Source: Actinomyces ruminis (GTDB lineage Bacteria; Actinomycetota; Actinomycetes; Actinomycetales; Actinomycetaceae). From it: 36,296 bases of DNA. The notes beneath the pieces are model-generated. The model saw nothing but the letters and a program-made list of their open reading frames with translations, was not told the origin of the DNA and made no database searches. This document shows, one piece after another, positions 18,945-27,959 of this stretch. The position numbers and the translations under genes were made by a program. The stretch spans positions 1-36,296 of the forward strand of contig NZ_MTPX02000045.1 of NCBI RefSeq assembly GCF_002154335.2, in the 5' to 3' direction. Within the stretch, counting starts at the first letter, position 1. Every line of letters starts with the position of its first letter.

Positions 18945-20110
18945 ATGTCTGCCCCAGCCGTCGCACCAACACCCGATTCACTCGACACGCCGCTGGCTCG
19001 CGCCGCCGCGGTCCCGGTCCCACCCGCCGACGCCTCGCGGGGCGCTTCCCCCTGTCCGCCAACCCGCACCCGGCCACCGAGGCCGAGCGCGCCCAGGCGC
19101 TGACCGACCTGCACTTCGGCCGGGTGTTCACCGACCACATGGCTCACGCCCGCTGGACGCGCGCGGGTGGCTGGGGCGACTACGGCGTCGTCCCCTTCGG
19201 CGACCTCACGCTCTCGCCCGCCGCCGCCGTCCTGCACTACGCGCAGGAGGTCTTCGAGGGCATCAAGGCCTACCGGCACGACGACGGCTCGATCTGGACC
19301 TTCCGGCCCCGCTACAACGCCGCCCGGCTGAACGTCTCCGCCCGGCGCATGGCCATCCCCGAGCTGCCCGAGGAGGACTTCATCGCCTCCCTGGTGGACC
19401 TGGTGCGCGCCGACGCCGACTGGGTGCCCTCCGGGGAGGGGGAGTCCCTGTACCTGCGTCCCTTCGCCTTCGCCTCCGAGGCCTTCCTGGGCGTGCACTC
19501 CGCCAGCACCATCGACTACTACGTGATCGCCTCCCCGTCGGGCGCCTACTTCACCCATGGGTTGCAGCCCATCTCCATCTGGGTCGCCCAGGACTACCAC
19601 CGCGCCGGCCGCGGCGGCACCGGCTTCGCCAAGACCGGCGGCAACTACGCCTCCTCCCTGCTGCCGCAGGAGGAAGCAGACGTGCGCGGCTGCGACCAGG
19701 TCTGCTTCCTCGACGACGTCACCGAGAAGAACCTCGAGGAGCTCGGCGGCATGAACGTGATGGTGGTGGACGCCGACGGCACCGTGCGTACCCCGCGCCT
19801 GACCGGCACCATCCTGGAGGGCAACACGCGCAGCGCCATCATTAGGCTGCTGCAGGACTCCGGCCGGCGCGTCGTGGAGGAGACCATCCCGTTGGAGACC
19901 CTGCTGGAGGACATCTCCTCCGGCAAGGTCCGCGAGGTCTTCGCCTGCGGCACCGCCGCCGTCGTCGTGCCGCTGGGGCGGTTGAAGGGGGAAGGCTTCG
20001 ACGTGGCCATTGAGGGCAGCGAGGTCACCCACGAGATCTACGAGCGGCTCACCGGCATCCAGTACGGGCGCCTGGAAGACCCCTACAACTGGATGTACCG
20101 CCTGGCGTGA
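18945..20110 (+). CDS. ilvE: Branched-chain amino acid aminotransferase, frameshift near the 5' end
   Basis: The body is in one frame: FGRVFTDHMAHARW, YAQEVFEGIKAYRH, RPFAFASEAFLGVH, the PLP-lysine segment GFAKTGGNYASSLLPQ, and GTILEGNTRSAII, all typical of IlvE fold-type IV aminotransferases. Transfers amino groups between glutamate and the keto acids of Ile, Leu and Val. The start is placed at ATG 18945, which reads MSAPAVAPTPDSLDTPLARA and follows a leaderless-type -10 box. That stretch is one frame away from the body. Adding one T at 19046-19047 joins them as ASRGAFPLSANPHPATE and gives 388 residues. The alternative upstream start at 18884 in the body frame gives an implausible arginine-rich leader and is rejected. 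Confidence 0.9.
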
Positions 20111-20186
20111 CCTCGCAAACCGGCTTGTGACAGGAACCCCATGTCTGCGCCTCTTCCCGTTTCGCTCGGTGTGGTCAGATTGAGCC

Positions 20187-21314
20187 ATGAGCGATGATGA
20201 GCAGCGTGTGGGCGATGGCGCCCGCGGCGACTTCAGCGACGACGTGCTGGGCGGCGTCGGACAGCCCGAATCCGCGAGCAGGCGGCGGCGCAAGAACCGG
20301 AGCGGGCGGCGCTGGCGCATCGCGTTGGTGTCCGTGCTCGCCGTCGTACTGGTGATTGTGGCGGGCACGGCCATCGGCGGGCTGTGGCTGCGCAACCGCC
20401 TGTCCGGCAATATCGAGACCATCGGCGACCCCTTCGCCGCGATTGCCGACAGCGACCGGGCCCCCGAACAGGACGCCGAGGACCCTGCCACGAACATCCT
20501 GGTGCTCGGCTCCGACTCCCGTATCAGCGCCGGCGACCCCAACCAGTGGGAGGCCGGCGCGCAGCGCACCGACGCGATCATGCTGGTGCAGATCAGCGGC
20601 GACCGTGAGGACGTCTCCGTGATGTCCATCCCACGTGACTCCTGGGTGGACATCCCCGGCTACGGGGAGAACAAGATCAATGCCGCCTTCTCCTACGGCG
20701 GGCCGAGCCTGACGATCCAGACCGTTGAGCAGCTAACGGGCGTGCGCATAGATCACTTCGTGGTTGCGGACTTCGAGTCCTTCAGCAAGATCACCGACGC
20801 GATCGGCGGGGTCACCATCAACCTCAAGAATGCTCAGACGCTCGCCGGCACCGAGTTCAACGCCGGTGCGCAACTGCTCAACGGCGAGCAGGCCCTCGCC
20901 TATGCGCGTGAACGCAAGAGCCTGCCGAACGGAGACTTCGATCGGGTCAACCGCCAGCAGGCCTGGATGCGGGCCATGGTCGGCGCCGTGCTGAACAACG
21001 GCATCCTGACCAGCCCGACGAAGCTGTACTCCTTCCTCACCACCGTCACCGAGACCTTGGCGGTGGACGACGACTTCACCATCGGCGAAATGCAGTCGCT
21101 GGCGACCGCATTGCGCGGCATTCACTCCACGGACATCAACTTCATGACCGTGCCGACGACCGGCACCGGCACCAGTGCCGATGGGCAGTCGATCGTCCTG
21201 CTGGATGCCGAGGCGGACGCGCCGCTGTTCGAGGCCTTCCAGAATGACACCGTGGCGGACTACCTGGAGAACAATCCTGACGCCATTGAGCTGCTGCCCG
21301 CGACCGTGAGCTGA
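20187..21314 (+). CDS. LytR-CpsA-Psr (LCP) family protein 1
   Basis: 375 residues. A charged cytoplasmic N-terminus of about 45 residues is followed by one membrane anchor (IALVSVLAVVLVIVAGTAIGG) and an extracellular LCP domain. Conserved parts: LVLGSDSRIS, QRTDAIMLVQISGD, VSVMSIPRDSWVDIPGYGENKINAAFSYGG, DHFVVADFESF and LAYARERKSLPNGDFDRVNRQQ. LCP enzymes attach undecaprenyl-linked glycopolymers to cell-wall peptidoglycan (or arabinogalactan in mycobacteria) outside the membrane. The Asp and Arg residues of these motifs bind the pyrophosphate and metal. The start ATG 20187 has only a weak upstream signal (TCAGAT plus 6 nt), perhaps also leaderless. It is convergent with the DedA gene, with array D between them. 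Confidence 0.93.
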   Translation: MSDDEQRVGDGARGDFSDDVLGGVGQPESASRRRRKNRSGRRWRIALVSVLAVVLVIVAGTAIGGLWLRNRLSGNIETIGDPFAAIADSDRAPEQDAEDPATNILVLGSDSRISAGDPNQWEAGAQRTDAIMLVQISGDREDVSVMSIPRDSWVDIPGYGENKINAAFSYGGPSLTIQTVEQLTGVRIDHFVVADFESFSKITDAIGGVTINLKNAQTLAGTEFNAGAQLLNGEQALAYARERKSLPNGDFDRVNRQQAWMRAMVGAVLNNGILTSPTKLYSFLTTVTETLAVDDDFTIGEMQSLATALRGIHSTDINFMTVPTTGTGTSADGQSIVLLDAEADAPLFEAFQNDTVADYLENNPDAIELLPATVS

Positions 21315-21361
21315 CGCTCGTGGCGGGGCGGTCTGCGCTCGGCCGCTGGGCGTCGTCTCGT

Positions 21362-21458
21362 ACACGAGCTTCCCGCAAAGACACGTGTTTTGGAGGTTTG
21401 CGGGCGCAGGGCACGTGCAAAGCTCTAAAACTCGTGTTCCTGACGCAAACTCGTGTTC
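21362..21458. repeat. Phased inverted-repeat array D (19-bp pitch)
   Basis: ACACGAG at 21362 and ACACGTG at 21381 are 19 bp apart. The complementary words CACGTGC (21412), CTCGTGT (21431) and CTCGTGT (21450) follow at the same 19-bp pitch. The core GTTTTGGAGGTTT at 21387-21399 is answered by the near-complement AAAGCTCTAAAAC at 21419-21431. The same 13-bp core is found in array C. It lies between the convergent LCP-1 and DedA genes. Confidence 0.8.
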
Positions 21459-21486
21459 TTGGCGCAGGGACGCCATCCCCCGCCTG

Positions 21487-22233
21487 CTACTCGGCGACCT
21501 CGACGACGGCGGCCTGCTCGGAGACGACCTTGGAGGAGCCCAGCTTGGCGCGCACGGCGCTGATGAGCATCGGCAGCACCGACACGAACACGATGGCCAG
21601 GATCATCACGTCGATGTTCTTCTGGATCCAGGTGATGGACCCCAGGAAGTAGCCGAGCCAGGTGATGGCGAAGGCCCAGAAGGTGGCGCCGAGCATGTTG
21701 AAGCCCAGGAAGTGGGAATAGCGCATCCGGCCGACGCCGGCCATGACCGGCGTGAAGGTGCGCACGATCGGCACGAACTGAGCCAGCGTGATCGCCTTGC
21801 CGCCGTGCTTCTCAAAGAAGGCGGAGGTGCGCTCGACGTACTCCTGCTTGAACAGGCGCGAATCCTCCCGGTTGAAGATCGCCGGGCCCGCCTTGCGTCC
21901 GATGGCGTAACCGGTCTGGTTACCGATGATCGCTGCGACCCACAGCAGGGGTGCGGCCACCCAAATGGGCACGCCGACGGCGCCGGTCGCGACGAACATT
22001 CCCAGCGTGAACAGCAGCGAGTCACCGGGCAGGAAGAAACCGACCAACAGCCCGGTCTCGGCGAAGATGACGAGCATGACGCCCACGATCGCCCAGGGGC
22101 CGAACCACTCGACGATCTTGGTGATGATGTTGGCGGCGTCAAGCCATTCCGGGCCGAGTGCGGGCGCGGGCATGGCGGGCAGAGCCGCCAGCACCCCGGA
22201 GGACGATGCGGTTACCGGGATCAATGCAGTCAC
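21487..22233 (-). CDS. DedA family membrane protein
   Basis: 248 residues from GTG 22233. This start is preferred because TACCCT plus 6 nt precedes it (leaderless type) and the upstream in-frame extension has no signal. Motifs of the DedA/SNARE-associated family: AETGLLVGFFLPGDSLLF, GNQTGYAIGRKAG, and FVPIVRTFTPVMAGVGRM, which holds the conserved Arg and Pro residues. Four or more membrane segments are visible. Members of this family have been shown to flip undecaprenyl phosphate or phospholipids across the membrane, which fits the surrounding envelope glycan genes, although this protein's own substrate is not established by sequence. Confidence 0.9.
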   Translation of the reverse strand: MTALIPVTASSSGVLAALPAMPAPALGPEWLDAANIITKIVEWFGPWAIVGVMLVIFAETGLLVGFFLPGDSLLFTLGMFVATGAVGVPIWVAAPLLWVAAIIGNQTGYAIGRKAGPAIFNREDSRLFKQEYVERTSAFFEKHGGKAITLAQFVPIVRTFTPVMAGVGRMRYSHFLGFNMLGATFWAFAITWLGYFLGSITWIQKNIDVMILAIVFVSVLPMLISAVRAKLGSSKVVSEQAAVVEVAE

Positions 22234-22239
22234 GTAAAC

Positions 22240-22245
22240 AGGGTA
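22240..22245 (-). promoter_or_regulatory. -10 box of the DedA gene, leaderless type
   Basis: Reads TACCCT on the minus strand, then GTTTAC, then GTG 22233. Confidence 0.55.
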
Positions 22246-22349
22246 GGAATAAACCCTGAACGGTCGCCGAGACGGGCATCGCATCTAGCCTGTGGAATTG
22301 GGCACGCCGGTGTGAGCCGCGCGTCTTGGGGCGTCGATGGGCGACCGGC

Positions 22350-22889
22350 TCAGCGATCGTGGGAGGCGGCGTCGCCGGTGAACACCACGTAGTGGTAGAA
22401 GAGGAAACGGAAGGCGGTGCCCAGGGCGAAGCCCACGACGTAGGCGGCGATGTTGTCCGCCAGGGGGCCGGTCAGACCCAGGATGTGGTGGGCGAACAGC
22501 AGGCAGAACTGGGTGATCAGGATGCCGCCGGCGTTGGCGAAGGCAAACAGGAATGCCTCCCGGGCGGCGTTCTCCCGGGTGCGACCGCGGTAGGTCCAGG
22601 AGCGGTTGGCCACCCAGGAGAAGCACGTGGCCACGCAGGCGGATATCACGTTGGCGGTGTTCGGGTGCCCGGCAAGCACCCCCAGGGGACCGTGCTGGAG
22701 CAGGTTGAACAGCCCGGAGTCGATGACGAAGGAGAGCGCGCCGACCAGTCCGAACTGGGTCAGCTCCTGCAGCCAGGCCAGCAGTCGCGTCCCGAGGGTG
22801 GCGGGGGCGTTGACGGGCACCGACGCGCGGGGTGTCCGCGCGGGTGCGTTCGCGGGGGCGGCCAACGCCTCGGGTCTCGCTTTCGTCAC
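22350..22889 (-). CDS. GtrA-like membrane protein
   Basis: About 179 residues. A proline/alanine-rich N-terminus is followed by four membrane segments starting FGLVGALSFVIDSGLFNLL, with TANVISACVATCFSWVANRSWTYRGR and FRFLFYHYVVF, the typical GtrA pattern (Asn-Arg-Trp/Tyr-Phe after helix 2). GtrA proteins help flip or present polyprenyl-linked sugars for glycosylation of surface polymers. The start is GTG 22889 if the leaderless box TAAGAT (22897-22902) is used. GTG 22895 or 22916 in the same frame are alternatives; a GGAGG lies upstream, so the choice is open. It lies downstream of the PIG-V-like gene on the same strand and is probably functionally linked. Confidence 0.85.
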   Translation of the reverse strand: MTKARPEALAAPANAPARTPRASVPVNAPATLGTRLLAWLQELTQFGLVGALSFVIDSGLFNLLQHGPLGVLAGHPNTANVISACVATCFSWVANRSWTYRGRTRENAAREAFLFAFANAGGILITQFCLLFAHHILGLTGPLADNIAAYVVGFALGTAFRFLFYHYVVFTGDAASHDR

Positions 22890-22896
22890 AGGCACG

Positions 22897-22902
22897 ATCT
22901 TA
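22897..22902 (-). promoter_or_regulatory. Possible -10 box of the GtrA gene
   Basis: TAAGAT on the minus strand, 7 nt, then GTG 22889. Confidence 0.4.
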
Positions 22903-22955
22903 GGAGCCTCCGGCACGGGCGCGCTGGGAACGTGTCCGGCGTCACCAGCTAGGAG

Positions 22956-24244
22956 CTACGGCACCCAGGTGACGGCGCTGTATCCATCCCACACCCAGCT
23001 CACCCAGAACACCTGCCCCACAATACCGACGGCGAGCAGAATCGCCCGCATGCGCGGTGTGGTCCGGGCGGCCAGGGCCCATCCCGCCGGAGCGAGCGGC
23101 AGCAGCAGGCGCAACACCGACGTGGTCGGGTCGAAGAAGACCAGCAGGTACAGGCAATAGCCACGCACCACAGCCACGCCGGCCTGCCCAGCCGCCGCAG
23201 CGTCGGCGCCGCCAGCACCAGCGCACCGACCACCACCACCCCGGCCAGCAACACCGGCCCCAGGTGATCACCCACCCACCACTGACTGCGCGTCAGCCAG
23301 GGCTGCAGGGGCGCCAGCTCACCGCCCCGCCAGGAGGTTTCGGTGGCGGTGTAGGCATCGGCGCGGCCGGTGACCAGCCACGCGAGCAGCGGCCAGGCCA
23401 GGGCGCTCGCGGCCGCCACGCCGGTCAGCCCCAGCAAACCTCCGCGCGCCCTCGGGGTCAGGCCTGTGTCCCCGGCGGATGCCGTCCCCGCGGACCGGCG
23501 TGCATGCGCCATCTCCCACAGCCACCACAGCCCGAGCGCCGCCGTCAGCGGCACCCCGAGTGGGCGTGCCAAGGCCGCCGCAGCCACGGCGGGCGCCGCC
23601 GCCAGGAAATGGCTGCGCTCGGCTAGTAGGAACGCCAAAGCCACCGCCAGCAGGCCGAGCGACTCCGCGTACGGCAGTTGCAGCACCACGGCGCACGGCG
23701 AGCACCAAACCAGCGCCACCGCCCACAAAGAAGTCGCCGCCCCCACACGGGGCGCCAGCCACCGGTCCATGACCTGTGCCGCCAGCGCCGATGCCAACAG
23801 CGACACGGCCGTGGCGCAGGCATAGAAGGACCAGCCCGTCCACGCCAGGGCGCGGGCCAGCAGGGGCAGCAGGGGCATGAACGCCCACGCGTTCTGCTGC
23901 ACCGTGCCATTGGCGTCTACCGGCAGCTGCGTCGGATAGCCCTCGCGCGCGATTCGCTCGTACCAGCCGGAGTCCCAGAAGGAGGCGTGCTGCATCCACG
24001 ACGGGCTTGCCGGGGCCCACACGGTCTGCCCGGTGTCGTGCGCGCCCAGGCGCAGGATCAGCAGCGAGAGTGCGCTCGCCGCCGCCCACACCGCCAGCAC
24101 TGCCGCCCAGTGCGGCAGCGCAGTCAGGTAAGACAGCCGGGCGCCCGGCGCGCCGACGGGTGCGGGGGAGGTGTTGCCGACGGATGTGGGCGCTTCGCTG
24201 CTCGCGGGTGCGGGGGAGTCGGGGGGCGTGACGGAATCAGGCAC
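22956..24244 (-). CDS. PIG-V-like mannosyltransferase, frameshifted near the 3' end
   Basis: A polytopic membrane protein of about 429 residues after correction. A Pro/Ser/Thr-rich N-terminal tail is followed by many hydrophobic segments. HASFWDSGWYERIAREGYP near residue 88 is the luminal loop motif of PIG-V/GPI-mannosyltransferase-like GT-C enzymes (WDxxWY), and FMPLLPLLARAL and PYAESLGLLAVALAF follow. Such enzymes use polyprenyl-phosphate mannose outside the membrane. The frame is lost near 23156: ACTCWSSSTRP should read CLYLLVFFDPTTSVLRLLLP, restored by one extra A/T, and the protein then ends SAVTWVP at 22956. The start GTG 24244 has a leaderless-type -10 box and faces purK only 38 bp away. 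Confidence 0.82.
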
Positions 24245-24282
24245 GGCGCCAGCGTAAGCGGCATCGACGCTAGGCTGGCGCC
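24245..24282. promoter_or_regulatory. Very compact divergent leaderless promoter pair
   Basis: The 38 bp between two divergent start codons read: GTG (24244, minus), GGCGCC, TACGCT box (24251-24256, minus strand), 14 bp, TAGGCT box (24271-24276, plus strand), GGCGCC, GTG (24283, plus). Both -10 boxes are 6 nt from their start codons and both spacers are the palindrome GGCGCC. Each -35 region must lie at or inside the other gene's first codons. Confidence 0.65.
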
Positions 24283-25536
24283 GTGAGCGCTCCCATTCTC
24301 GCCGTCATCGGCGGAGGTCAGTTGGCCCGCATGATGCAGGAGGAGGCCTCCGCCCTCGGCGTCCACCTGCGTACCCTCGTGGAGGCGGCGGACGGATCGG
24401 CCGCCCAGGTGACGGTCGACGCCCCGGTGGGCCGGGCCGACGACGCGGACGCCGTTCGCGCCCTGGCAGCGGGCGCCGCCGCGCTCACCTTCGAGCACGA
24501 ACACCAGGACTCGGCCCTGCTGTCCCGGTTGCAGGCAGAGGGCGTGCCGGTGCGTCCAGCCCCCGAGGCGCTGCTACTGGCACGCGACAAGCTCGCCATG
24601 CGCCGCGCCGTCGATGCCGCCGGACTTCCCCAGCCGGCCTGGACGGAGATCGCCGGGAACGCGCAGGAAATGCGCGCCCAGATCGGTGCCTTCGCGGCCG
24701 CACACGGCTGGCCGGTGGTGCTCAAGACCCCGCGTGGCGGCTACGACGGGCATGGTGTGCTCATGATCGACTCCGTCGCCGACCTCGACGACGGCGAGGC
24801 CGCCACCTGGCTGGAGACCACCGCGGCCGCCCGCGCCGGGAATGCCACCGCCGGGACGGGCGGGGGCGGCTCCCTGGGCGGTGGCGCCGTCACCAGCCTG
24901 CTGGTGGAGGAGGCGGTCCCCTTCACCCGGGAACTGGCGGTGCTGTTGGCCCGGCGCCCCTCCGGTCAGATCGCGGTCTGGCCGGTGATCGAGTCCGTGC
25001 AGTCCGGCGGCATCTGTGTGCAGGCCGTGGCCCCGGCGCCGGGGCTCGATCCGGCCGCCGCCCGCCAGGCCGAGCACATTGGCCGGACCATCGCCGAGCG
25101 GAACAACGTCACCGGCGTGCTGGCCGTGGAGCTGTTCGCCGTGGAAGCCCCCGAGGGCACCCGCTTGTACATCAACGAGCTGGCCATGCGCCCACACAAC
25201 TCCGGCCACTGGACCCAGGACGGGGCCGTCACCAGCCAGTTCGCCCAGCACCTGCGCGCGGTGCTGGACCTGCCGCTGGGGGCGACGACGCCGACCGCCC
25301 CCACCACCGTCATGGTCAACTATCTGGGCGGCGACCGGCTCCCACCCGCCGACGCTCTGGCCCGTGCCCTGGAGCGTGAACCCCAGGCACACATCCACCT
25401 GTACGGCAAGCAGTGGCGGCCCGGCCGCAAGCTCGGACACGTCAACCTAACCACCGCGGCCACCGACCCGGCGGGGATCGACGTCGCGCGCGAGCGTGCG
25501 GGCGCTGTCGTCGCGATCCTGCGCGGCGAGGTCTGA
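24283..25536 (+). CDS. purK: 5-(carboxyamino)imidazole ribonucleotide synthase
   Basis: 417 residues. The N-terminus [24 protein letters not shown] is the PurK signature, followed by an ATP-grasp domain: [53 protein letters not shown] and the Mg-binding end [17 protein letters not shown]. The C-terminal domain has YLGGDR and [17 protein letters not shown]. It carboxylates AIR with ATP and bicarbonate to give N5-CAIR in purine synthesis. An insert of glycine-rich sequence ([16 protein letters not shown], around residue 190) is unusual. GTG start without a Shine-Dalgarno, leaderless type. purE lies 124 bp downstream on the same strand. Confidence 0.96.
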   Translation: MSAPILAVIGGGQLARMMQEEASALGVHLRTLVEAADGSAAQVTVDAPVGRADDADAVRALAAGAAALTFEHEHQDSALLSRLQAEGVPVRPAPEALLLARDKLAMRRAVDAAGLPQPAWTEIAGNAQEMRAQIGAFAAAHGWPVVLKTPRGGYDGHGVLMIDSVADLDDGEAATWLETTAAARAGNATAGTGGGGSLGGGAVTSLLVEEAVPFTRELAVLLARRPSGQIAVWPVIESVQSGGICVQAVAPAPGLDPAAARQAEHIGRTIAERNNVTGVLAVELFAVEAPEGTRLYINELAMRPHNSGHWTQDGAVTSQFAQHLRAVLDLPLGATTPTAPTTVMVNYLGGDRLPPADALARALEREPQAHIHLYGKQWRPGRKLGHVNLTTAATDPAGIDVARERAGAVVAILRGEV

Positions 25537-25660
25537 GCAGGCCGGAGCGGCCCGGTGGCCGTCGGTTGGGCATAGGCTTGGCGCGCGTGCCCGTGCCGTG
25601 GCCGACGCGGGCAATGCGAGGCAAACGGCAGATTCGGCGGATTCAGGGCAGGAGCACCCC

Positions 25661-26194
25661 GTGAGCAAGCAGCAGGACCAGCAGCCAGTCGTCGGCATCG
25701 TCATGGGGTCGGATTCCGACTGGCCCACCATGCGTGCCGCCGCCGAGGCCCTCGACGCCCTGGGCGTCCCCTACGAGGCCGACGTCGTCTCCGCCCACCG
25801 CATGCCCGACGAGATGCTCGCCTACGGGCGCGCCGCCGCTGGGCGCGGGTTGCGGGTGATCATCGCCGGCGCGGGCGGCGCCGCCCACCTGCCGGGCATG
25901 CTCGCCGCCGTCACTGAACTGCCCGTGATCGGCGTGCCCGTGCCGCTGAAGTACCTGGACGGCATGGACTCGCTGCTGTCGATCGTGCAGATGCCGGCCG
26001 GAGTGCCGGTCGCCACCGTGTCCATCGGCGGCGCCCGCAACGCCGGCCTGCTCGCCGCCCGCATCCTGGGCGCGGGGGAGGGGGACGAGGCCGAGCGGCT
26101 GCGCTCTGCCATGCGGGACTTCCAGGCGGATCTGGCCGAGACCGCCCACGCCAAGGGAGAGGCGCTGCGCCTGGAGGTTTCCGCCCGCTCCTGA
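25661..26194 (+). CDS. purE: N5-carboxyaminoimidazole ribonucleotide mutase
   Basis: 177 residues from GTG 25661, which is preceded by [32 protein letters not shown] (catalytic His), [47 protein letters not shown] motifs are diagnostic of class I PurE (only short parts are quoted: [12 protein letters not shown] and [12 protein letters not shown]). It converts N5-CAIR, the PurK product, to CAIR. The open frame extends upstream to 25496, but that part is arginine/alanine-rich and lacks a start signal. A separate promoter is possible: TAGGCT at about 25575 lies upstream. It probably forms a unit with purK. Confidence 0.95.
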   Translation: MSKQQDQQPVVGIVMGSDSDWPTMRAAAEALDALGVPYEADVVSAHRMPDEMLAYGRAAAGRGLRVIIAGAGGAAHLPGMLAAVTELPVIGVPVPLKYLDGMDSLLSIVQMPAGVPVATVSIGGARNAGLLAARILGAGEGDEAERLRSAMRDFQADLAETAHAKGEALRLEVSARS

Positions 26195-26281
26195 GTCGGC
26201 GCCGTGGTGCGGCCGGCGCGACCCGGCGACTTAACCCGCCGAACCGGACTTTAGATGCATATGGGGCCAGAGCGCGCCCGG

Positions 26282-26287
26282 TACGAT
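26282..26287 (+). promoter_or_regulatory. -10 box of galE, leaderless type
   Basis: TACGAT, 6 nt (TTGCCC), then ATG 26294. Confidence 0.6.
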
Positions 26288-26293
26288 TTGCCC

Positions 26294-27394
26294 ATGAGCA
26301 TCCTCGTCGCGGGAGGCGCCGGCTACATCGGCGCCCATGTTGTTCGTCTGCTGCTGGAACGTGGGGACGAGGTCGTCGTCGTTGACGACCTGTCCTACGG
26401 GACCCCCGGGCGTGTGGAGGGCGCCGAGCTGGTTGAGCTCGATGTCGCCGCCGGCAACGCCACCGAGGTTCTGACCGACCTGATGGAGCGTAAGAACGTC
26501 AAGGCGGTCATCCACTTCGCCGCCCGTAAGCAGGTGGGGGAGTCCGTGGCCCGGCCCGCCTGGTACTACCAGCAGAACGTGGGTGGCCTGGCCAACATGT
26601 TGGCGGCCATGGAACAGGCCCGCGTGGAGCAGATGATCTTCTCCTCCTCCGCCGCGGTCTACGGCATGCCGCCGGTGGAGGTCGTGCCCGAGGACATCGA
26701 CTGCCACCCGATCAACCCCTACGGGGAGACCAAGCTGATCGGCGAGTGGATGATGGCCGACTGCGAGCGCGCCTGGGGGCTGCGCTGGGCGGGCCTGCGC
26801 TACTTCAACGTCGCCGGCGCCGGCTGGGACGACCTGGGTGACATGGCCACCCTCAACCTCATTCCCATGGTGCTGGATCGCCTGGCCCGGGGGGAGTCCC
26901 CGAAGATCTTCGGCACCGACTATCCCACCCCGGATGGCACCTGTATCCGCGACTACATCCACGTGCGCGACCTCGCCAGCGCCCACATCGCCGCACTGGA
27001 TCACCTGGCCGGCAGCGAGGAACTGGAACAGCACGTATTCAACGTCGGCACCGGGAAGGGCTCGTCGGTCCGTGAGGTGGTTTCCAAGGTGATCGACGCT
27101 GTTGCCGCCGCCACCGGCCAGCGGGTACAGCCGGAGGAACTGGGCCGCCGCGCCGGCGACCCGCCGCAGTTGATAGGCGACGCCACTCGTATCCGTGAGG
27201 TACTCGGCTGGGAGGCCGAGCACGACCTGGACGATATTGTCTCCTCGTCCTTCTCCGCCTGGCAGGCCGACCCCGACCGCCTCATTTCGGCTGAGGCCAA
27301 TTCCTGCTTAGCACTCGCCCCGCGCGGCTTCCCGTTCGGAGATCGCGCGGGGCTGCAGCATGCCGGGGCGGTTGATGAGCTCCGGTGCGAATGA
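26294..27394 (+). CDS. galE: UDP-glucose 4-epimerase
   Basis: 366 residues. ILVAGGAGYIGAHVVRLLLERG is the NAD-binding Rossmann start, IHFAARKQVGESV follows, catalytic Ser is in FSSSAAVYG and the catalytic pair is Tyr143 and Lys147 in NPYGETKLIGEW. LRYFNVAGAGWD and DGTCIRDYIHVRDLASAH are standard GalE segments. It interconverts UDP-glucose and UDP-galactose (or the GlcNAc forms) for wall polymers. The start is ATG 26294 (leaderless type); the in-frame ATG upstream at 26255 lies before the -10 box. The last 30 residues after AWQADPDRLIS are unlike the family and may result from a lost stop: a one-base shift gives a TGA around 27294. Confidence 0.93.
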   Translation: MSILVAGGAGYIGAHVVRLLLERGDEVVVVDDLSYGTPGRVEGAELVELDVAAGNATEVLTDLMERKNVKAVIHFAARKQVGESVARPAWYYQQNVGGLANMLAAMEQARVEQMIFSSSAAVYGMPPVEVVPEDIDCHPINPYGETKLIGEWMMADCERAWGLRWAGLRYFNVAGAGWDDLGDMATLNLIPMVLDRLARGESPKIFGTDYPTPDGTCIRDYIHVRDLASAHIAALDHLAGSEELEQHVFNVGTGKGSSVREVVSKVIDAVAAATGQRVQPEELGRRAGDPPQLIGDATRIREVLGWEAEHDLDDIVSSSFSAWQADPDRLISAEANSCLALAPRGFPFGDRAGLQHAGAVDELRCE

Positions 27395-27462
27395 GGGTTT
27401 GTCAGCGTGAGCGTGGTGCTGTTGGCCGGCATGTCGTGGGGATGTCCACCGCCGGCCTCCTC

Positions 27463-27615
27463 GGTTTGGACCGCGTTTCCCTGTTTGGACCGCGTAAGTC
27501 CATTTGGACCGCTGTCCCCGGTTTGACCGCCGTTGTGTGCAACTGGGGCGGTCCAAACCGACGTAAGGGGTCCAAACCGACGTAAGGGGTCCAAACCGAC
27601 GTGGGCGGTCCAAAC
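27463..27615. repeat. Phased inverted-repeat array B (4 + 4 copies, 19-bp pitch)
   Basis: GTTTGGACCGC begins at 27464, 27483, 27502 (first base A) and 27521 (one G short). The complement, G(C/G)GGTCCAAAC, begins at 27548, 27567, 27586 and 27605. Every step is exactly 19 bp: an 11-bp word plus an 8-bp spacer. The spacers of the inverted half are nearly identical (CGACGTAA, CGACGTAA, CGACGTGG); those of the forward half are not. It lies between galE and the convergent LCP-2 gene. Confidence 0.92.
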
Positions 27616-27959
27616 TCGGGGCGGTGACACGGCTTGCGGCCCGTCAGCGCGAGGCCTGCCGATCCTGACTCACTGCTAGCTGGTCCTGACTTTCCTCCCC
27701 GCTATTGCAGAGAAGAACCCCGACCCTGGTACGCAATCGCGCCGACAGTTTCGAGTGTGCGGGCGTTGCCGGTTCGGCGCCCGCAACCTACTCCGAAGCA
27801 GGCGCACCCGGCCGAGGTGCTGGTGTGAGTATGGGAGCGTCCCGGCGGCGGGCCATCAAGTGGCCTAGTGCCCGATTGTTGCCGTGTGGCCCGGAGTTCC
27901 TGGGGCGCTGGAACTTCAGGGTCGGGCTACGGAGCGACCATCCAGACCCATCGGGGCGC
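27616..27959. other. Non-coding region downstream of LCP-2
   Basis: No gene-like frame. One inverted repeat, TGCGGGCG (27758-27765) with CGCCCGCA (27778-27785), flanks a 12-nt loop; there is no T run after it. Nothing else recognised. Confidence 0.4.

Noticed and set aside
18479..20653. Minus-strand open frame of 724 codons
   Set aside because: Antisense to leuB, ilvE and LCP-1, all with diagnostic motifs. Long antisense frames are expected in high-GC coding DNA.
27463..27615. CRISPR array
   Set aside because: Words are 11 bp with 8-bp spacers, half of them inverted, and there are no cas genes. CRISPR repeats are longer and all in one direction.
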